A stretch of DNA of 64,000 bases from Chitinophaga ginsengisoli (lineage in GTDB: Bacteria; Bacteroidota; Bacteroidia; Chitinophagales; Chitinophagaceae), in contig NZ_PYGK01000011.1 in the NCBI RefSeq assembly GCF_003014595.1, positions 216,344 to 280,343 on the forward strand, written 5' to 3'. The first letter of the stretch is position 1; every line of letters starts with the position of its first letter. Positions 54,601 through 63,174 of this stretch are shown here, piece after piece. Both the position numbers and the translations under genes were made by a program. Under the pieces are notes generated by a model that ran no database searches, was not told the origin of the DNA, and was given only the letters and a program-made list of their open reading frames with translations.

Positions 54601-56046
54601 CTTACCGGCGTAGTCGTAATTATCGTAAAAAGTGTAAAACAGAGGTGTTAAAGCTGATGCTGATATATTAGGCAATGGGTTACTGGCAGTTAAGATAGTG
54701 GTATCACCAACGACGGCAGCATCAATCTTTATATCAGTTTCACCAGCCGCACCAGTATCAAACCCGTCCAGCATGCTGATACTGTTGGATGCTGTATATA
54801 AAGGACTTCCATCGTGGCTATACAAAGCCAGATCCGGCTTTGCAGGAGCTACGTAAGAAATTGACTGGGTAGATGTCGATACCGACGTATCCATAGTCGC
54901 CTGTAAAGCGTCTCTCGTTGACGTCCCTTTATATATTGCCATCATTGTTGGCCGGTTCAACACGTCATAGAAAGTCACCATCCATTCCATAGGCGATTTA
55001 GCACGCTGAACAGAGTCTTGCGTAAAAACTAACCTGTCTCTTACATCATAAACCATAAAAACGCGCCCGGCTCCTGGCACTTGTTTAATAGTCATACGTT
55101 GGCGGTCATCATATTGGTACTGAAAACACAGCTCATTAACAATGCCCGAACTTATTATCCAACCACCTTTGACATTTTCTACCGCCAATGGAGGAAGAAC
55201 GAAACGCAAATTCCCCAAGTCATCATATACATAGTAGGTACATAGCCAACCTATGTGTGCAGTGCCGGGATTTGCAGCAATCTGTACCTTTTTCAATATA
55301 ATCTGACCTTGCTTATCCCTATATTCTACTTCTTGGCTACCTTGCTCGTCAATAGTTACATTCTTTTGTAATTGTCCTGCAGTGTAAATGCCTGTACTAG
55401 CAGGTATCCCAGTTGCTATATTCCATATCCTCACGGAGTCTGCAACAGTATTAACCAAAGATTGCTTTTCTATTGGATGTGTAGTCCAGCTATTACCCGG
55501 TGCGTAAGCTTTAATTTGTCTGTTAAGTGCTGAAGATTCAAATTGTTGCCGACCATAAAAAATACTCTCTCCAGCAGCGCCCGGATTAAGTATTCCGTTC
55601 AGGTAGAATGCCTTCTGCGAATTAAACGGATCAGTTTTAAACTTTCCATCACTGACATTGTCCGATTGTTGGACATATGGCAGATAAATATATTGTTCTC
55701 TGCCATAGTCATCATATAAAGAAGGAGACACCAGATCTTTACCTTTACTGCTAATCCCTTTTGATACGATTTGAATAGGGCGGCCCAGACCATCAAGGTA
55801 CTGTGTCAGCTGTTTCACCTCACGTATACTCTTGCTAATAGAAGTTACAGCAGCAGTGTCTGTTATTGGCTTATCCGGCTGCCAAGTCCTGATATAGTTG
55901 ATTTTCGTATTGGTATAAGCGGCTGGAACCGTTACGGCCGTTGCTGTGGTTCGCGTTCCACCTGGTTTATTCTGGGCCGAGACAGCGCCTGAAATAACAG
56001 ACATTGCCATCAACGCTCCGGTATATATTACATATTTTAAATTCAT
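51634..56046 (-). CDS. RHS/YD-repeat polymorphic toxin (DUF6443 N-terminus)
   Basis: Start at the ATG at 56046, which opens a signal peptide (MNLKYVIYTGALMAMSVISG); the upstream ATG at 56091 adds 15 residues. 1470 aa. N-terminal DUF6443-like region (RTWQPDKPITDTAAV.., about 40-170), YD/RHS repeats over about 900 residues, then the RHS core NYYKNRREYNGIEHTNDFDL, QYDAFFRTFDPQIGRWKQID and NNPVLLADPLG. The final 224 residues are a variable toxin tip including YHWDDVWDPANPGRLMGHG and NPHGDRLHLQI, an unrecognised His/Asp-rich domain. Exported wall or secreted toxin; the next gene is its presumed immunity. Confidence 0.85.
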   Translation of the reverse strand: MNLKYVIYTGALMAMSVISGAVSAQNKPGGTRTTATAVTVPAAYTNTKINYIRTWQPDKPITDTAAVTSISKSIREVKQLTQYLDGLGRPIQIVSKGISSKGKDLVSPSLYDDYGREQYIYLPYVQQSDNVSDGKFKTDPFNSQKAFYLNGILNPGAAGESIFYGRQQFESSALNRQIKAYAPGNSWTTHPIEKQSLVNTVADSVRIWNIATGIPASTGIYTAGQLQKNVTIDEQGSQEVEYRDKQGQIILKKVQIAANPGTAHIGWLCTYYVYDDLGNLRFVLPPLAVENVKGGWIISSGIVNELCFQYQYDDRQRMTIKQVPGAGRVFMVYDVRDRLVFTQDSVQRAKSPMEWMVTFYDVLNRPTMMAIYKGTSTRDALQATMDTSVSTSTQSISYVAPAKPDLALYSHDGSPLYTASNSISMLDGFDTGAAGETDIKIDAAVVGDTTILTASNPLPNISASALTPLFYTFYDNYDYAGKLAFVGSDTGKLQAADTLYPEKLPVSIITNGLVTGNKIRVLGTDKWLTTTTYYDAKGRIIQMVGENHLGGKDILTTLYNFSGNVLATYLRHQNPRSITAQTTLFTSMTYDHGGRLLTVRKRLNDDVNQEKMISSNSYDESGRLRLKLLGMTSSGSVIDSLNYTYNIRGWLQSINKNFLNSGNNTSNWFGQELSYDYGFITNQFNGNIAGIKWKTRADSAWAYGYGYDKANRLAAADFTQRNGSNWALGNKDFTVGNLTYDANGNIRTMLQKGMVGITSKTIDSLTYTYGNGSNKLRGVRDIDSSITKSAMLGDFIDANITTDDYSYDVNGNVTADLNKKIASITYNYLNLPTTITITGKGTITYQYDAIGNKLSKTVLDNTGSTPKTTVTDYVGLFVYKQDSLEFISHTEGRIRPVYKSGQSVQYAYDYFEKDHLGNVRTVLTDQTDFTMYAATMEIEAAEKEAALFSNVEETRTEKPSGYPDDQTTDGNRAVAKLNAKDGGKKIGPSIALRVMAGDTIQINARAFYKSQGPTNNTAKVPVEDMLAGLVQAFGNTSTESSSHASEVLSNTTPFSPDFYNNDYQRLKEKNKDNGLPDRPKAYLNFVLFDDNFKLVEDNSGVRQVNASPDELQELGVEKMAVEKSGFLYVYTSNESQQDVFFDNVILGVASGPLLEETHYYPFGLTMTGISTNALKGANYYKNRREYNGIEHTNDFDLNQYDAFFRTFDPQIGRWKQIDPESGRHHESTPYHHVFNNPVLLADPLGDDTTIMPFLPKVWHHFNPETDVVRLSGIKVTPSGGSSDLSDRMNFGVTYGFNYRVTTKRTWAEDFLFGQRTLGNHYIDYNGNLTGRRVPMHGVPPNVSFSGVKLVELGGKIRRVITELKWSSTTVKQAADAIKLGHTEVTVASRAEAEELYRGVFMHEGYINTTGMTDAEVKAYYGSTDGTYHWDDVWDPANPGRLMGHGIGNPHGDRLHLQIEVARKLVYYIFF

Positions 56047-56056
56047 GGTGTTATGA

Positions 56057-59000
56057 TTATTTAGTAAGAGGAGCCTGATATTGGTAATCAATTTGTTTCA
56101 GGACATTTCCATCATGGTCTCTTATCACCTTCAGTCTACCCAAACCATCATACTCGTAGTAAGTAGTTCTTGAGTTCTGATCTGTTTCGCTGGTTATACC
56201 TAACCCAGGATTGTAAGTGTAAGTAGTAATTAACACTTTTTGACCTGCAAGTGCTATGCGTAGGCTATTCAATGCCGTTCGTAACTGCTGGTCGTCTGCA
56301 GGAGCATCTAATACCGATTGATTAACCAGCCCTTTAATATCTGAGTATGCCTTTCCTACCACCTTAGCAACCGGATACTGGGAATTGTACCCCCAGATAA
56401 ATGCCGTTTGTATTCCGTCACTAAGTGTTGTCAACACCCTGCCTCTGGTATTGTACTCAAGGAATTTTCCTTTTGAGAAGGCAGCTCCGTTGCCAACCTT
56501 GAAGAAGATCTCAGCAGGATTGACTATGCCATTGCTGAATTCAAGAAAATCATAGGTTTTAGTTATTTTGTTTGCGCTGTCAATTGTTTCCGACTGAGAT
56601 ACTATCGTTGACAATCGCCGTTGCGTTATTAGTTTCTGCATAGCAGTCGAGGGATTGACAATATCCTGAGGATATTGATAATGCTCGCTAGCTACCTTAA
56701 GATTACTAAGTGTCATTCTTTTGTCCGTTAACAACTTATGTATCACATTCTTATAAGAGTAGTCTGTCTGAACAGTTATTGACCTGGAAGTATCTTCCTC
56801 ATAAGATGTTTCAATCGTTTTATTCAGAGTAACCCAATTTCTCCTGATAGCAGGATAGTAATTCAAATGCATCCCACCTTTTTCTGGATACGATGGATCT
56901 CCCAGTGCACAAATGGCTTTTAAATCAATTGCCCAGATAAGTGAATTCAGATTTTTATCCTCATATTCGCTACGCGTCTCAGTCACTTTACGAAATGGAG
57001 AATTGAAAGCATTTTTAGCATATGCTGTCTCTCTGATCAATTTTCCATTAAATGGATTGGATATAAACGCACATGCCCCAGGCCATACATCGAAACCCTG
57101 TTCCCACGCTCTTAACGTACCATTTATAGACACTTGCACTGGCCTTTTAAGAAAGAGGAGTGGACTGTAATTGAAGACTGGATATGGTTCATTAATAAAC
57201 TCATAATCCTTCCTGATAGAATCGCCCTGCTGTGAGATTACATACTCTGTTACCTTATCATAAGCAACAGACACTTCTGGTAAAACCGGATTGCTTGTTA
57301 AAAAGATGTCGTTCGTACCTAGGCTCTGACCTGGATATGGATTATAATCAAAATATCTGGGTCTTGCCAGTAGCTTTCCATAACTGTATTTTATACCGGT
57401 GGCAGGATCTGTATATCCATATACCAGTTTAGTTTCCTTAGTATTGTTGAAATTGTCTGACTGTATAATTTTGCTAATCCGGACGCCAGCACCAGACTCA
57501 TAAGTAAGTCCTCCAGCTGGCCTCAACAAGCTCCAGGACACATCTAAAAAAAGCTGATCTATATTTCTTGCCTGGTTATCTTTGAGCACCACCTCTACTG
57601 TATAGTTTCCAACAGTCAGGTCAGCTGAAAAAATCAACTTCTGATAGATATCAGTATTTAGCAGATCCAGATCAGCAAATTCATCGAAAGAAAACGTCTT
57701 TACAATCACACCGGAACTATTCTTTAATGTAATAGTTGAAGGTGTCATACCTGTTATAAATTTCTCTGCTCTTCGCACTCTAAGGTCAAATCGTGCGGTA
57801 GCTTTACCACTTATCTGATCAGACTGTGTGACTGAAATAGAATAGATTTTTATAGGAGCATAAAAGTCCGCGGGGGTATTAAAGTCTGATATTCTCTTAT
57901 AGAACGAATTATAATATCTGGTTGCACGCGAGTCATTAGCCACAGACTTGTTATAGTCATAGTCGTTTGATTCATACTCGAAAGTTTCTGTACCGCCAGT
58001 TGGATAGGTCAACTTTTTCAACAAAAATACGCCGGCATATGTCGCATTTGGTGATCTATCCGCACCTTCTGTTGTTACGATATAAGGATTTACCTCACCT
58101 ATGAGCGGATATCCGACAATCAACCTCGGAACAAGGCAAGGATTATTCAGCACACCATTAAAATAACCCCAATGATCTTGTCCGGTTGATATCTTATTTG
58201 GAACATATGTCTCATTATATTCAAAAGAATATCTTTCGTCGCTAATTGTCTGTGCCGCGTCCTTTGTAAGTACACTCTTTAATTTAAGTCTCCTATTAGT
58301 ATTGTCAGTTGTATAAGGAAAGTACAACGATGGGTCATAGCCAAGATTCATATTATTTCCCGTTACATTTGGAATGAAGTAATCATACTCAAGATTTACA
58401 TTCTTGATCAGCTGATTCCGACCATTAAATATTTTAACTGTATCTAGCTTACTTTCTCCATAAATATCCGCTCTGGCAGAATATAAAAATTCAATCTTAC
58501 CGTTTGGATAAATAATATTTTTGAGTAATTTTTTGCTATACTGATAATATGAAGAAACTTGCCTGTTGGTAACAGGATAACCCGGTGTATAGAAGTTAAT
58601 TTGATTAAGCTCCGTAGCTCCGGTGACATTATAGGAACTTCCGACTTGTGAATCATACATAAACAGAATGGTGTCTCTATCGATAGTTTCGATTTTATCC
58701 AGAAACCAAGCCGTAGCAGCAGGAGGTATCGCCCCTACATACATGGACTGCATTTCCTCGGAAGTGAAATAATATTTATTTCCATCTTGCGTTGTCACTT
58801 TCCAGGAAACGGTTGCGTTTCTATCCCCACTTCTTGTAAACTCAACCAAAGTTTGGTCCTCATTTTCCAAAATAACAGAAGACTTCGAGCTGATTATAAA
58901 CTTATTACTATAACCGGGGAGCTGCAGCGTAAATTTATCGGGTTGAAAATCGAAAAAATTCTTTCCGTTAACTACTCCATCACCACTGACATATGGGTAC

Positions 59001-59449
59001 AACTGAATATTGCTTGGATTAAATTTTGCAAGCGGCACAGTATCTTGATACAATAATGGATAACCGACTAGTTCAGGTTTGCCGATATCAAGATATCTAT
59101 TGCTGTCGAAGTCGTCATAACTATAAATATTTCTGCTTATCTGTCCTCCAGCGTTTAATGCCCACCCCAGTCCAACCCGGCCCGATTCCTCTTGTACATG
59201 AACCGTAGCTGAATGATACATAAGGTTAATAGGAAGACTGAAATTTGCGAGCTGAATTTCGTGGATGGGTACAGTTATATTTGTCGTTCCCGTATAGTAT
59301 GAAATTGGCACATCTGAAAATTTCTGCATGGCCTTTACAGCGGGGGACGGGGGAATGATTTTGGGCAATTCAAAATTCTGTCCTTTGGTAACTATCGCAC
59401 AACATAAAATTGTACTGGCCACCCCAAGCACCTTTCTTTTATTAAGCAT
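56057..59449 (-). CDS. Large secreted YD/RHS-related protein
   Basis: 1130 aa. Signal peptide (MLNKRKVLGVASTILCCAIV), a long beta-rich body with a SpvB/RHS-type opening (GRVGLGWALNAGGQISRNIY), and a C-terminal YD repeat (TTYYEYDGLGRLKVIRDHDG). Ends 10 nt before the DUF6443/RHS gene, so it is co-transcribed. Chitinophaga-type genomes often have such a partner before an RHS toxin; it probably forms part of the toxin-delivery shell. Confidence 0.8.
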   Translation of the reverse strand: MLNKRKVLGVASTILCCAIVTKGQNFELPKIIPPSPAVKAMQKFSDVPISYYTGTTNITVPIHEIQLANFSLPINLMYHSATVHVQEESGRVGLGWALNAGGQISRNIYSYDDFDSNRYLDIGKPELVGYPLLYQDTVPLAKFNPSNIQLYPYVSGDGVVNGKNFFDFQPDKFTLQLPGYSNKFIISSKSSVILENEDQTLVEFTRSGDRNATVSWKVTTQDGNKYYFTSEEMQSMYVGAIPPAATAWFLDKIETIDRDTILFMYDSQVGSSYNVTGATELNQINFYTPGYPVTNRQVSSYYQYSKKLLKNIIYPNGKIEFLYSARADIYGESKLDTVKIFNGRNQLIKNVNLEYDYFIPNVTGNNMNLGYDPSLYFPYTTDNTNRRLKLKSVLTKDAAQTISDERYSFEYNETYVPNKISTGQDHWGYFNGVLNNPCLVPRLIVGYPLIGEVNPYIVTTEGADRSPNATYAGVFLLKKLTYPTGGTETFEYESNDYDYNKSVANDSRATRYYNSFYKRISDFNTPADFYAPIKIYSISVTQSDQISGKATARFDLRVRRAEKFITGMTPSTITLKNSSGVIVKTFSFDEFADLDLLNTDIYQKLIFSADLTVGNYTVEVVLKDNQARNIDQLFLDVSWSLLRPAGGLTYESGAGVRISKIIQSDNFNNTKETKLVYGYTDPATGIKYSYGKLLARPRYFDYNPYPGQSLGTNDIFLTSNPVLPEVSVAYDKVTEYVISQQGDSIRKDYEFINEPYPVFNYSPLLFLKRPVQVSINGTLRAWEQGFDVWPGACAFISNPFNGKLIRETAYAKNAFNSPFRKVTETRSEYEDKNLNSLIWAIDLKAICALGDPSYPEKGGMHLNYYPAIRRNWVTLNKTIETSYEEDTSRSITVQTDYSYKNVIHKLLTDKRMTLSNLKVASEHYQYPQDIVNPSTAMQKLITQRRLSTIVSQSETIDSANKITKTYDFLEFSNGIVNPAEIFFKVGNGAAFSKGKFLEYNTRGRVLTTLSDGIQTAFIWGYNSQYPVAKVVGKAYSDIKGLVNQSVLDAPADDQQLRTALNSLRIALAGQKVLITTYTYNPGLGITSETDQNSRTTYYEYDGLGRLKVIRDHDGNVLKQIDYQYQAPLTK

Positions 59450-59513
59450 AAAACTTTTAATTATAAGCGAACCTACGTTTATTTATTTCTCAGTATTACA
59501 ATAACCGCCTCTA

Positions 59514-60539
59514 TCATTTGGTTCCTAGTTGCAGCATCTTCTCTTTAAGAGTGGCAATTTCCATCTCTTGTTCTTTATTGCGTTTATCCTGCTCAATCAA
59601 ATGCAGCGTCAGCTCCTCAATCTTCTTCAACAATATCGCATTCATGTCCGCCACATTTATCCCCTCTTTCTGGATCTCCTTCACTGACGGCACTTCCGGT
59701 AAATGATTGTTCTCCTTCACATATGCCTCTAGTTCCTGCAATGACATCAGCTTATAGCTCTCTCTAAACACATAATCCGGCCAGTTAGCAAACGCTTTCA
59801 CCTGAATCCTCGTAAACATCGCATCTCCATTAACCGCCAGCTTATACCCCTTGGTATCAGTGGTCCCAATGCCCACATTACCATTCACAGCATTGCGGGC
59901 CCCGGCCAGTATAACATCTCCGTTTGCCTTGAAAAGCAGCGGGGCGAAATACCCACCCGTTATAGCTCTGGTGCAATAAAACTCAAGTGTCGGTCCAGTC
60001 AGATCATTTGTGAAATAGCCATCTTTTCTTAAAGATATCAGCCACATGTTCGGCTTGCCTGAGGCCAATCCTGTTGTTGTCTTTATACTGAATTTCATAT
60101 CTGAATAGGCAGCGGCATCACCATCACTAATCATATTGATTGCACTCCTGGTAGTGCCCATATCGATAGTCACTTTGTCGGCCCCGGGAGCAGTCCCTAT
60201 ACCAACATTGCCTCCTGTTGTTAATGTACCCTTCATATTCAGGTTACCCGTGTTATCAAGGAACATCAACTGGTCCGTATCTGTGGTATAATCAATATTT
60301 CCATTATCATGTGCTAACCAGCGAAACTTAAAGCCAGTGGACTTAGGACCAAACAATCCGTAGTTTATAGAGGCATTGGACTGATGAATAAATCCGGACC
60401 TGTTATTGGATGTATACAAACCTGTGGTGATCGTATTTGTATAGGTGTTGGGAAAGTCTATAGTAGAGAAAGTCCCCGTTTGCCCGTTTACGTAAAGAGA
60501 TAATAATAATGCTACTAAGCTTAAAAGTCCCTTATTCAT
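59514..60539 (-). CDS. Secreted tail-fibre-like protein, first gene of RHS operon
   Basis: 341 aa. Signal peptide (MNKGLLSLVALLLSLYVNGQ), beta-rich shaft with NVGIGTAPGADKVTID and NVGIGTTDTKGYKLAVNGD (phage tail-fibre-like repeats) and a C-terminal section FRESYKLMSLQELEAYVKEN, NHLPEVPSVKEIQKEG then a coiled coil ending at KEKMLQLG. Typical of Bacteroidota tail-fibre-like exported proteins ending in a trimeric coiled coil. Lies 64 nt upstream of the YD gene. May form a fibre or adhesin on the surface. Confidence 0.8.
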   Translation of the reverse strand: MNKGLLSLVALLLSLYVNGQTGTFSTIDFPNTYTNTITTGLYTSNNRSGFIHQSNASINYGLFGPKSTGFKFRWLAHDNGNIDYTTDTDQLMFLDNTGNLNMKGTLTTGGNVGIGTAPGADKVTIDMGTTRSAINMISDGDAAAYSDMKFSIKTTTGLASGKPNMWLISLRKDGYFTNDLTGPTLEFYCTRAITGGYFAPLLFKANGDVILAGARNAVNGNVGIGTTDTKGYKLAVNGDAMFTRIQVKAFANWPDYVFRESYKLMSLQELEAYVKENNHLPEVPSVKEIQKEGINVADMNAILLKKIEELTLHLIEQDKRNKEQEMEIATLKEKMLQLGTK

Positions 60540-61085
60540 GGTATATAGTTTATATTAAATGTAAATCTTCTGAGCTTCACCTATAGAACGACGGTCCAGG
60601 ATTAACATCCGCTTGTTTACGATAAATATGGCATGGCAGCTCCATTATAAGATGCCTTATAACAGTCCAAAGCCACTACAGACGAAGATCCGAATTGAGA
60701 ATTATGACTATGCTCGAACAAAATATAGGAACCCTACGAAATGGGTATGGGCAACATCAAATTTCAACTAGTCGCAAAGGTGCTAAAATGACACTACAAA
60801 ATACATAACACATTAGTTGTATACAACATCCCATCAATTACTCACTTCGATCACAAAGATCGATACCCCCTGCGCATTGTATCTGCGTATAGTCAATCAA
60901 TTCTTTGTCAATCCAGATGGTTATATATAAATACTTTTATTCTGAAAGTCATATCTTCGCAACAGCTCTTTAAATCACTGCAAAGTACATCATTTGAATA
61001 TGGCCTCACTTGAGTGCACTACCGACACCCGATCATCTCAAATGAATGAATATTAAACACTTGCATCAAAATATACTGAACCAAT
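60540..61085. other. Right end of the island, non-coding
   Basis: No gene or strong structure seen. Must contain the RHS-operon promoter (for the minus strand) and the right end of the element. Confidence 0.35.
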
Positions 61086-61123
61086 CCGGTTCACGAAAGC
61101 GCGATGTAAGTCGCGCTTTTTTT
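61086..61123 (+). repeat. Right 38-bp direct repeat (att) and left end of a second element
   Basis: Identical to 23711-23748, including the terminator stem and T7. It also begins a copy of the left-end sequence: the next 190 nt match the region before the intact integrase, including the block CTAAAGTAGCTTAAATAAAA. Confidence 0.85.
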
Positions 61124-61197
61124 ATGCGGTTTAGTTTGACTGGTGTAGGTTTGAGGGATTTTGGGTGCTAAAGTAGCTTAAATAAAATCAAGTTATT

Positions 61198-61246
61198 TAG
61201 TGAGCGTTCATTGAGCAAATAGGTGAACTATCTTTGGTGCTCACTA
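61198..61246. promoter_or_regulatory. Inverted repeat around the second integrase promoter
   Basis: TAGTGAGC (61198-61205) and GCTCACTA (61239-61246) enclose -7 box TATCTTTG (61229-61236). Same layout as 23826-23870 but with different arm sequence. Confidence 0.6.
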
Positions 61247-61311
61247 GTCAAATAATGTGCTTGCAGTGTGGTTTGAAGAGCGATTTAATAACCGCTTAAA
61301 TGTGAAGAAAA

Positions 61312-61461
61312 ATGAATGTAAAGCCGAAATTGTCAATTCTGGTCTTTGGCCGGAAAAGAACAGGCGTTACTGACAGCCTCTCCCTTTATATTAGAGTTAG
61401 TATCGACGGATTTAAGGAGGAAATCTCCTGCGGGATCAAGGTCCGACCCGAACATTGGAAC
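61312..61461 (+). pseudogene. Truncated second integrase (first 50 codons)
   Basis: MNVKPKLSILVFGRKRTGVT to GIKVRPEHWN aligns with the first 50 residues of the intact integrase, then similarity ends abruptly at 61462. Only part of the arm-binding domain remains, so this element cannot move itself. Confidence 0.85.
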
Positions 61462-61637
61462 ATCACCCTCGTTGCCCCGCCTTTTATACAGTTTCTGTTC
61501 GTAGACTCGAACTTTTGCCGCTGGCTTCTTTCAGATTCCGCCTCGCGATGGATACCCTTGCCTTAAGCTAACACTCCTTACTGTAAAGCGTGTTCGGGAC
61601 TTACACCCTATAGTGAATATACATGCCTGACACACAA
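61462..61637 (+). other. GC-rich non-coding block replacing the integrase body
   Basis: Sequence such as GACTCGAACTTTTGCCGCTG and GCGATGGATACCCTTGCCTT has the look of a conserved non-coding mobile-element end that I have seen next to insertion elements in Bacteroidota and Firmicutes, but cannot name. No ORF is supported. It ends where hairpin repeat copy 3 begins. Confidence 0.4.
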
Positions 61638-61707
61638 ACCGGGTGAGGCGCTGTTGTCGCGCCGTCCCCCTTCCCCCTTCCGCAGGATTTCAAACAATGT
61701 CGGGAGG
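61638..61707 (-). repeat. Hairpin repeat copy 3
   Basis: GGGTGAGGCGC-TGTTGTC-GCGCC-G-TCCCCC (61641-61670), then TTCAAACAATG near the end. Same orientation as copy 2. Confidence 0.65.
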
Positions 61708-62639
61708 AAATTATGAATAAACGATTCTTATATAAAACTTCTGGTTGCCAATCAATGCAGGGGGGTATGTGGCTTAGCAATAAGACCACTCTTTTGAGTT
61801 TGCATGTGGCACCTATAGAAAATAATACGCGAAATTGCAACTTGCATAACAATGTCTGCTTAGAGAAGATTGTTTTTATAGGAACAATAAAGGCCCGCTC
61901 CTAAGAACCAGCCCTTATAGATCTTTTTTTATTCTTTTCATCTCAGGGCTTGTTTTTCAACCGCCCTCTTGGAACTATAATCCATAAAACCCAATGTCCA
62001 ATTTTTTAAAATGAAACGTCCTGTTTTTCAGCTTGTCAAAATTCCTATAAATAAGCCACTGATAAGGCGTTGCTCATTTACAGGAGTTAAATTCTGAATA
62101 CCTAACTGTCACACCAACTGTAACCCCAATCCATTAAATCAAGTAATATCAAATATTTATTCCCCGGATGATCAATCGTTATCAAAGACGCTTTTCTTCA
62201 ATATTAGGAGAAACGTGACATTTGGTTTTATCCCGGGAATATGGTTCTATCATACAAAATTCGCGACAGTAAAGCATTGTAAGACTATTCACGAAAAATG
62301 CTTTTGGGACATTTCGTTTTACGGTTTATACCTGCAACTCGTCCGGACTCTCTTTCTTACCTATGTAGAAGCGATTTCCTTTTCGATACTCATTACAAAA
62401 TAAAGACGAATCATCTTCCCCTTCGGGCAGAGAACGTAATCCGTCTTTATCAATCAAGATTAAATATGATATGGGCTGTCTGCATTCACCAATATTGAAA
62501 TTAGTGCTTAAGAGTCACCATCGGCCAACCATTATCTCTTGAGCCATACTTAAACAAGTTTTCCTTTATAAAGTAAGAAAATATTGCAAGGCCATTAACG
62601 TACTTTTTGTCGACATCATTTGAAGCTCTGCTACAACAA
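61708..62639. other. Non-coding or decayed region
   Basis: Only short unsupported ORFs. The stretch near 61,890-61,935 has a weak GC hairpin followed by a T-run (a possible terminator). I see no gene I would defend. Confidence 0.35.
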
Positions 62640-63164
62640 TCACTTAGTTGCCTCTTCAAAAAAAGTTATATAAGATTTTAAACACGTTGAGAATGGGCGC
62701 TCCATATTATTTAGGAATACAGAATTACATATCTCCTTCAATTCTACTGAAGGGTAATTAAATGAGACGAAATAGCTATAATCATGGCTAGGCATTCCCA
62801 AAGGGTCTGCCTTTGCTGTATATATAAAGGAACTATCCTGAACCAAACATTTCAACCATGTATTTGTCCGTTTATCGGTAACAATTCTATATTTTTTTGT
62901 TCTAAAATTATAACAATAAGCCTTATGTAGATTATTTCTAGTGACGATAACAGTCAACATTGCAGCCGCAAAGCCACGACTTCCTATCACTTGAATAACA
63001 TCCTTTTTATCCTTTCTAACATTTCCCACAATACTATCTAGAGTCGATTTATAAGATTTGATATCAAAGGATGAGGAATAATGGCATTTGCATCCTAAAT
63101 TAACCTGTGCTCTAATATCCTTACTTAAGAATATCAGCAATATTAAACCACATAAATAACGCAT
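62640..63164 (-). CDS. Exported protein, presumed immunity to the adjacent toxin
   Basis: 174 aa with a signal peptide (MRYLCGLILLIFLSKDIRAQ), so it acts outside the cytoplasm. Starts 10 nt after the toxin stop. Its C-terminus, KEICNSVFLNNMERPF then SYITFFEE, closely matches residues encoded upstream of the toxin domain in the next ORF (17 of 31 identical). Immunity function is inferred from position and from this linkage. Confidence 0.6.
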   Translation of the reverse strand: MRYLCGLILLIFLSKDIRAQVNLGCKCHYSSSFDIKSYKSTLDSIVGNVRKDKKDVIQVIGSRGFAAAMLTVIVTRNNLHKAYCYNFRTKKYRIVTDKRTNTWLKCLVQDSSFIYTAKADPLGMPSHDYSYFVSFNYPSVELKEICNSVFLNNMERPFSTCLKSYITFFEEATK

Positions 63165-63174
63165 ATTTTCTATT

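Larger units (their letters stand above)
23711..61085. mobile_element. Mobilizable genomic island in tRNA-Met terminator (about 37.4 kb)
   Basis: Bounded by a 38-bp perfect direct repeat. Contains an integrase beside the left end, a relaxase with MobC-like partner and accessory membrane protein, an excisionase-like gene, but no VirB4/VirD4 or Tra genes, so transfer would need a helper. Cargo is mainly defence and toxin genes and many decayed fragments. Base composition by eye is more AT-rich than the left chromosome arm. Because a second, truncated integrase follows the right repeat, this is one of at least two tandem elements at this site. Confidence 0.8.

Noticed and set aside
61713..62498. 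Several 60-70-aa ORFs
   Set aside because: Composition, starts and context do not support coding.
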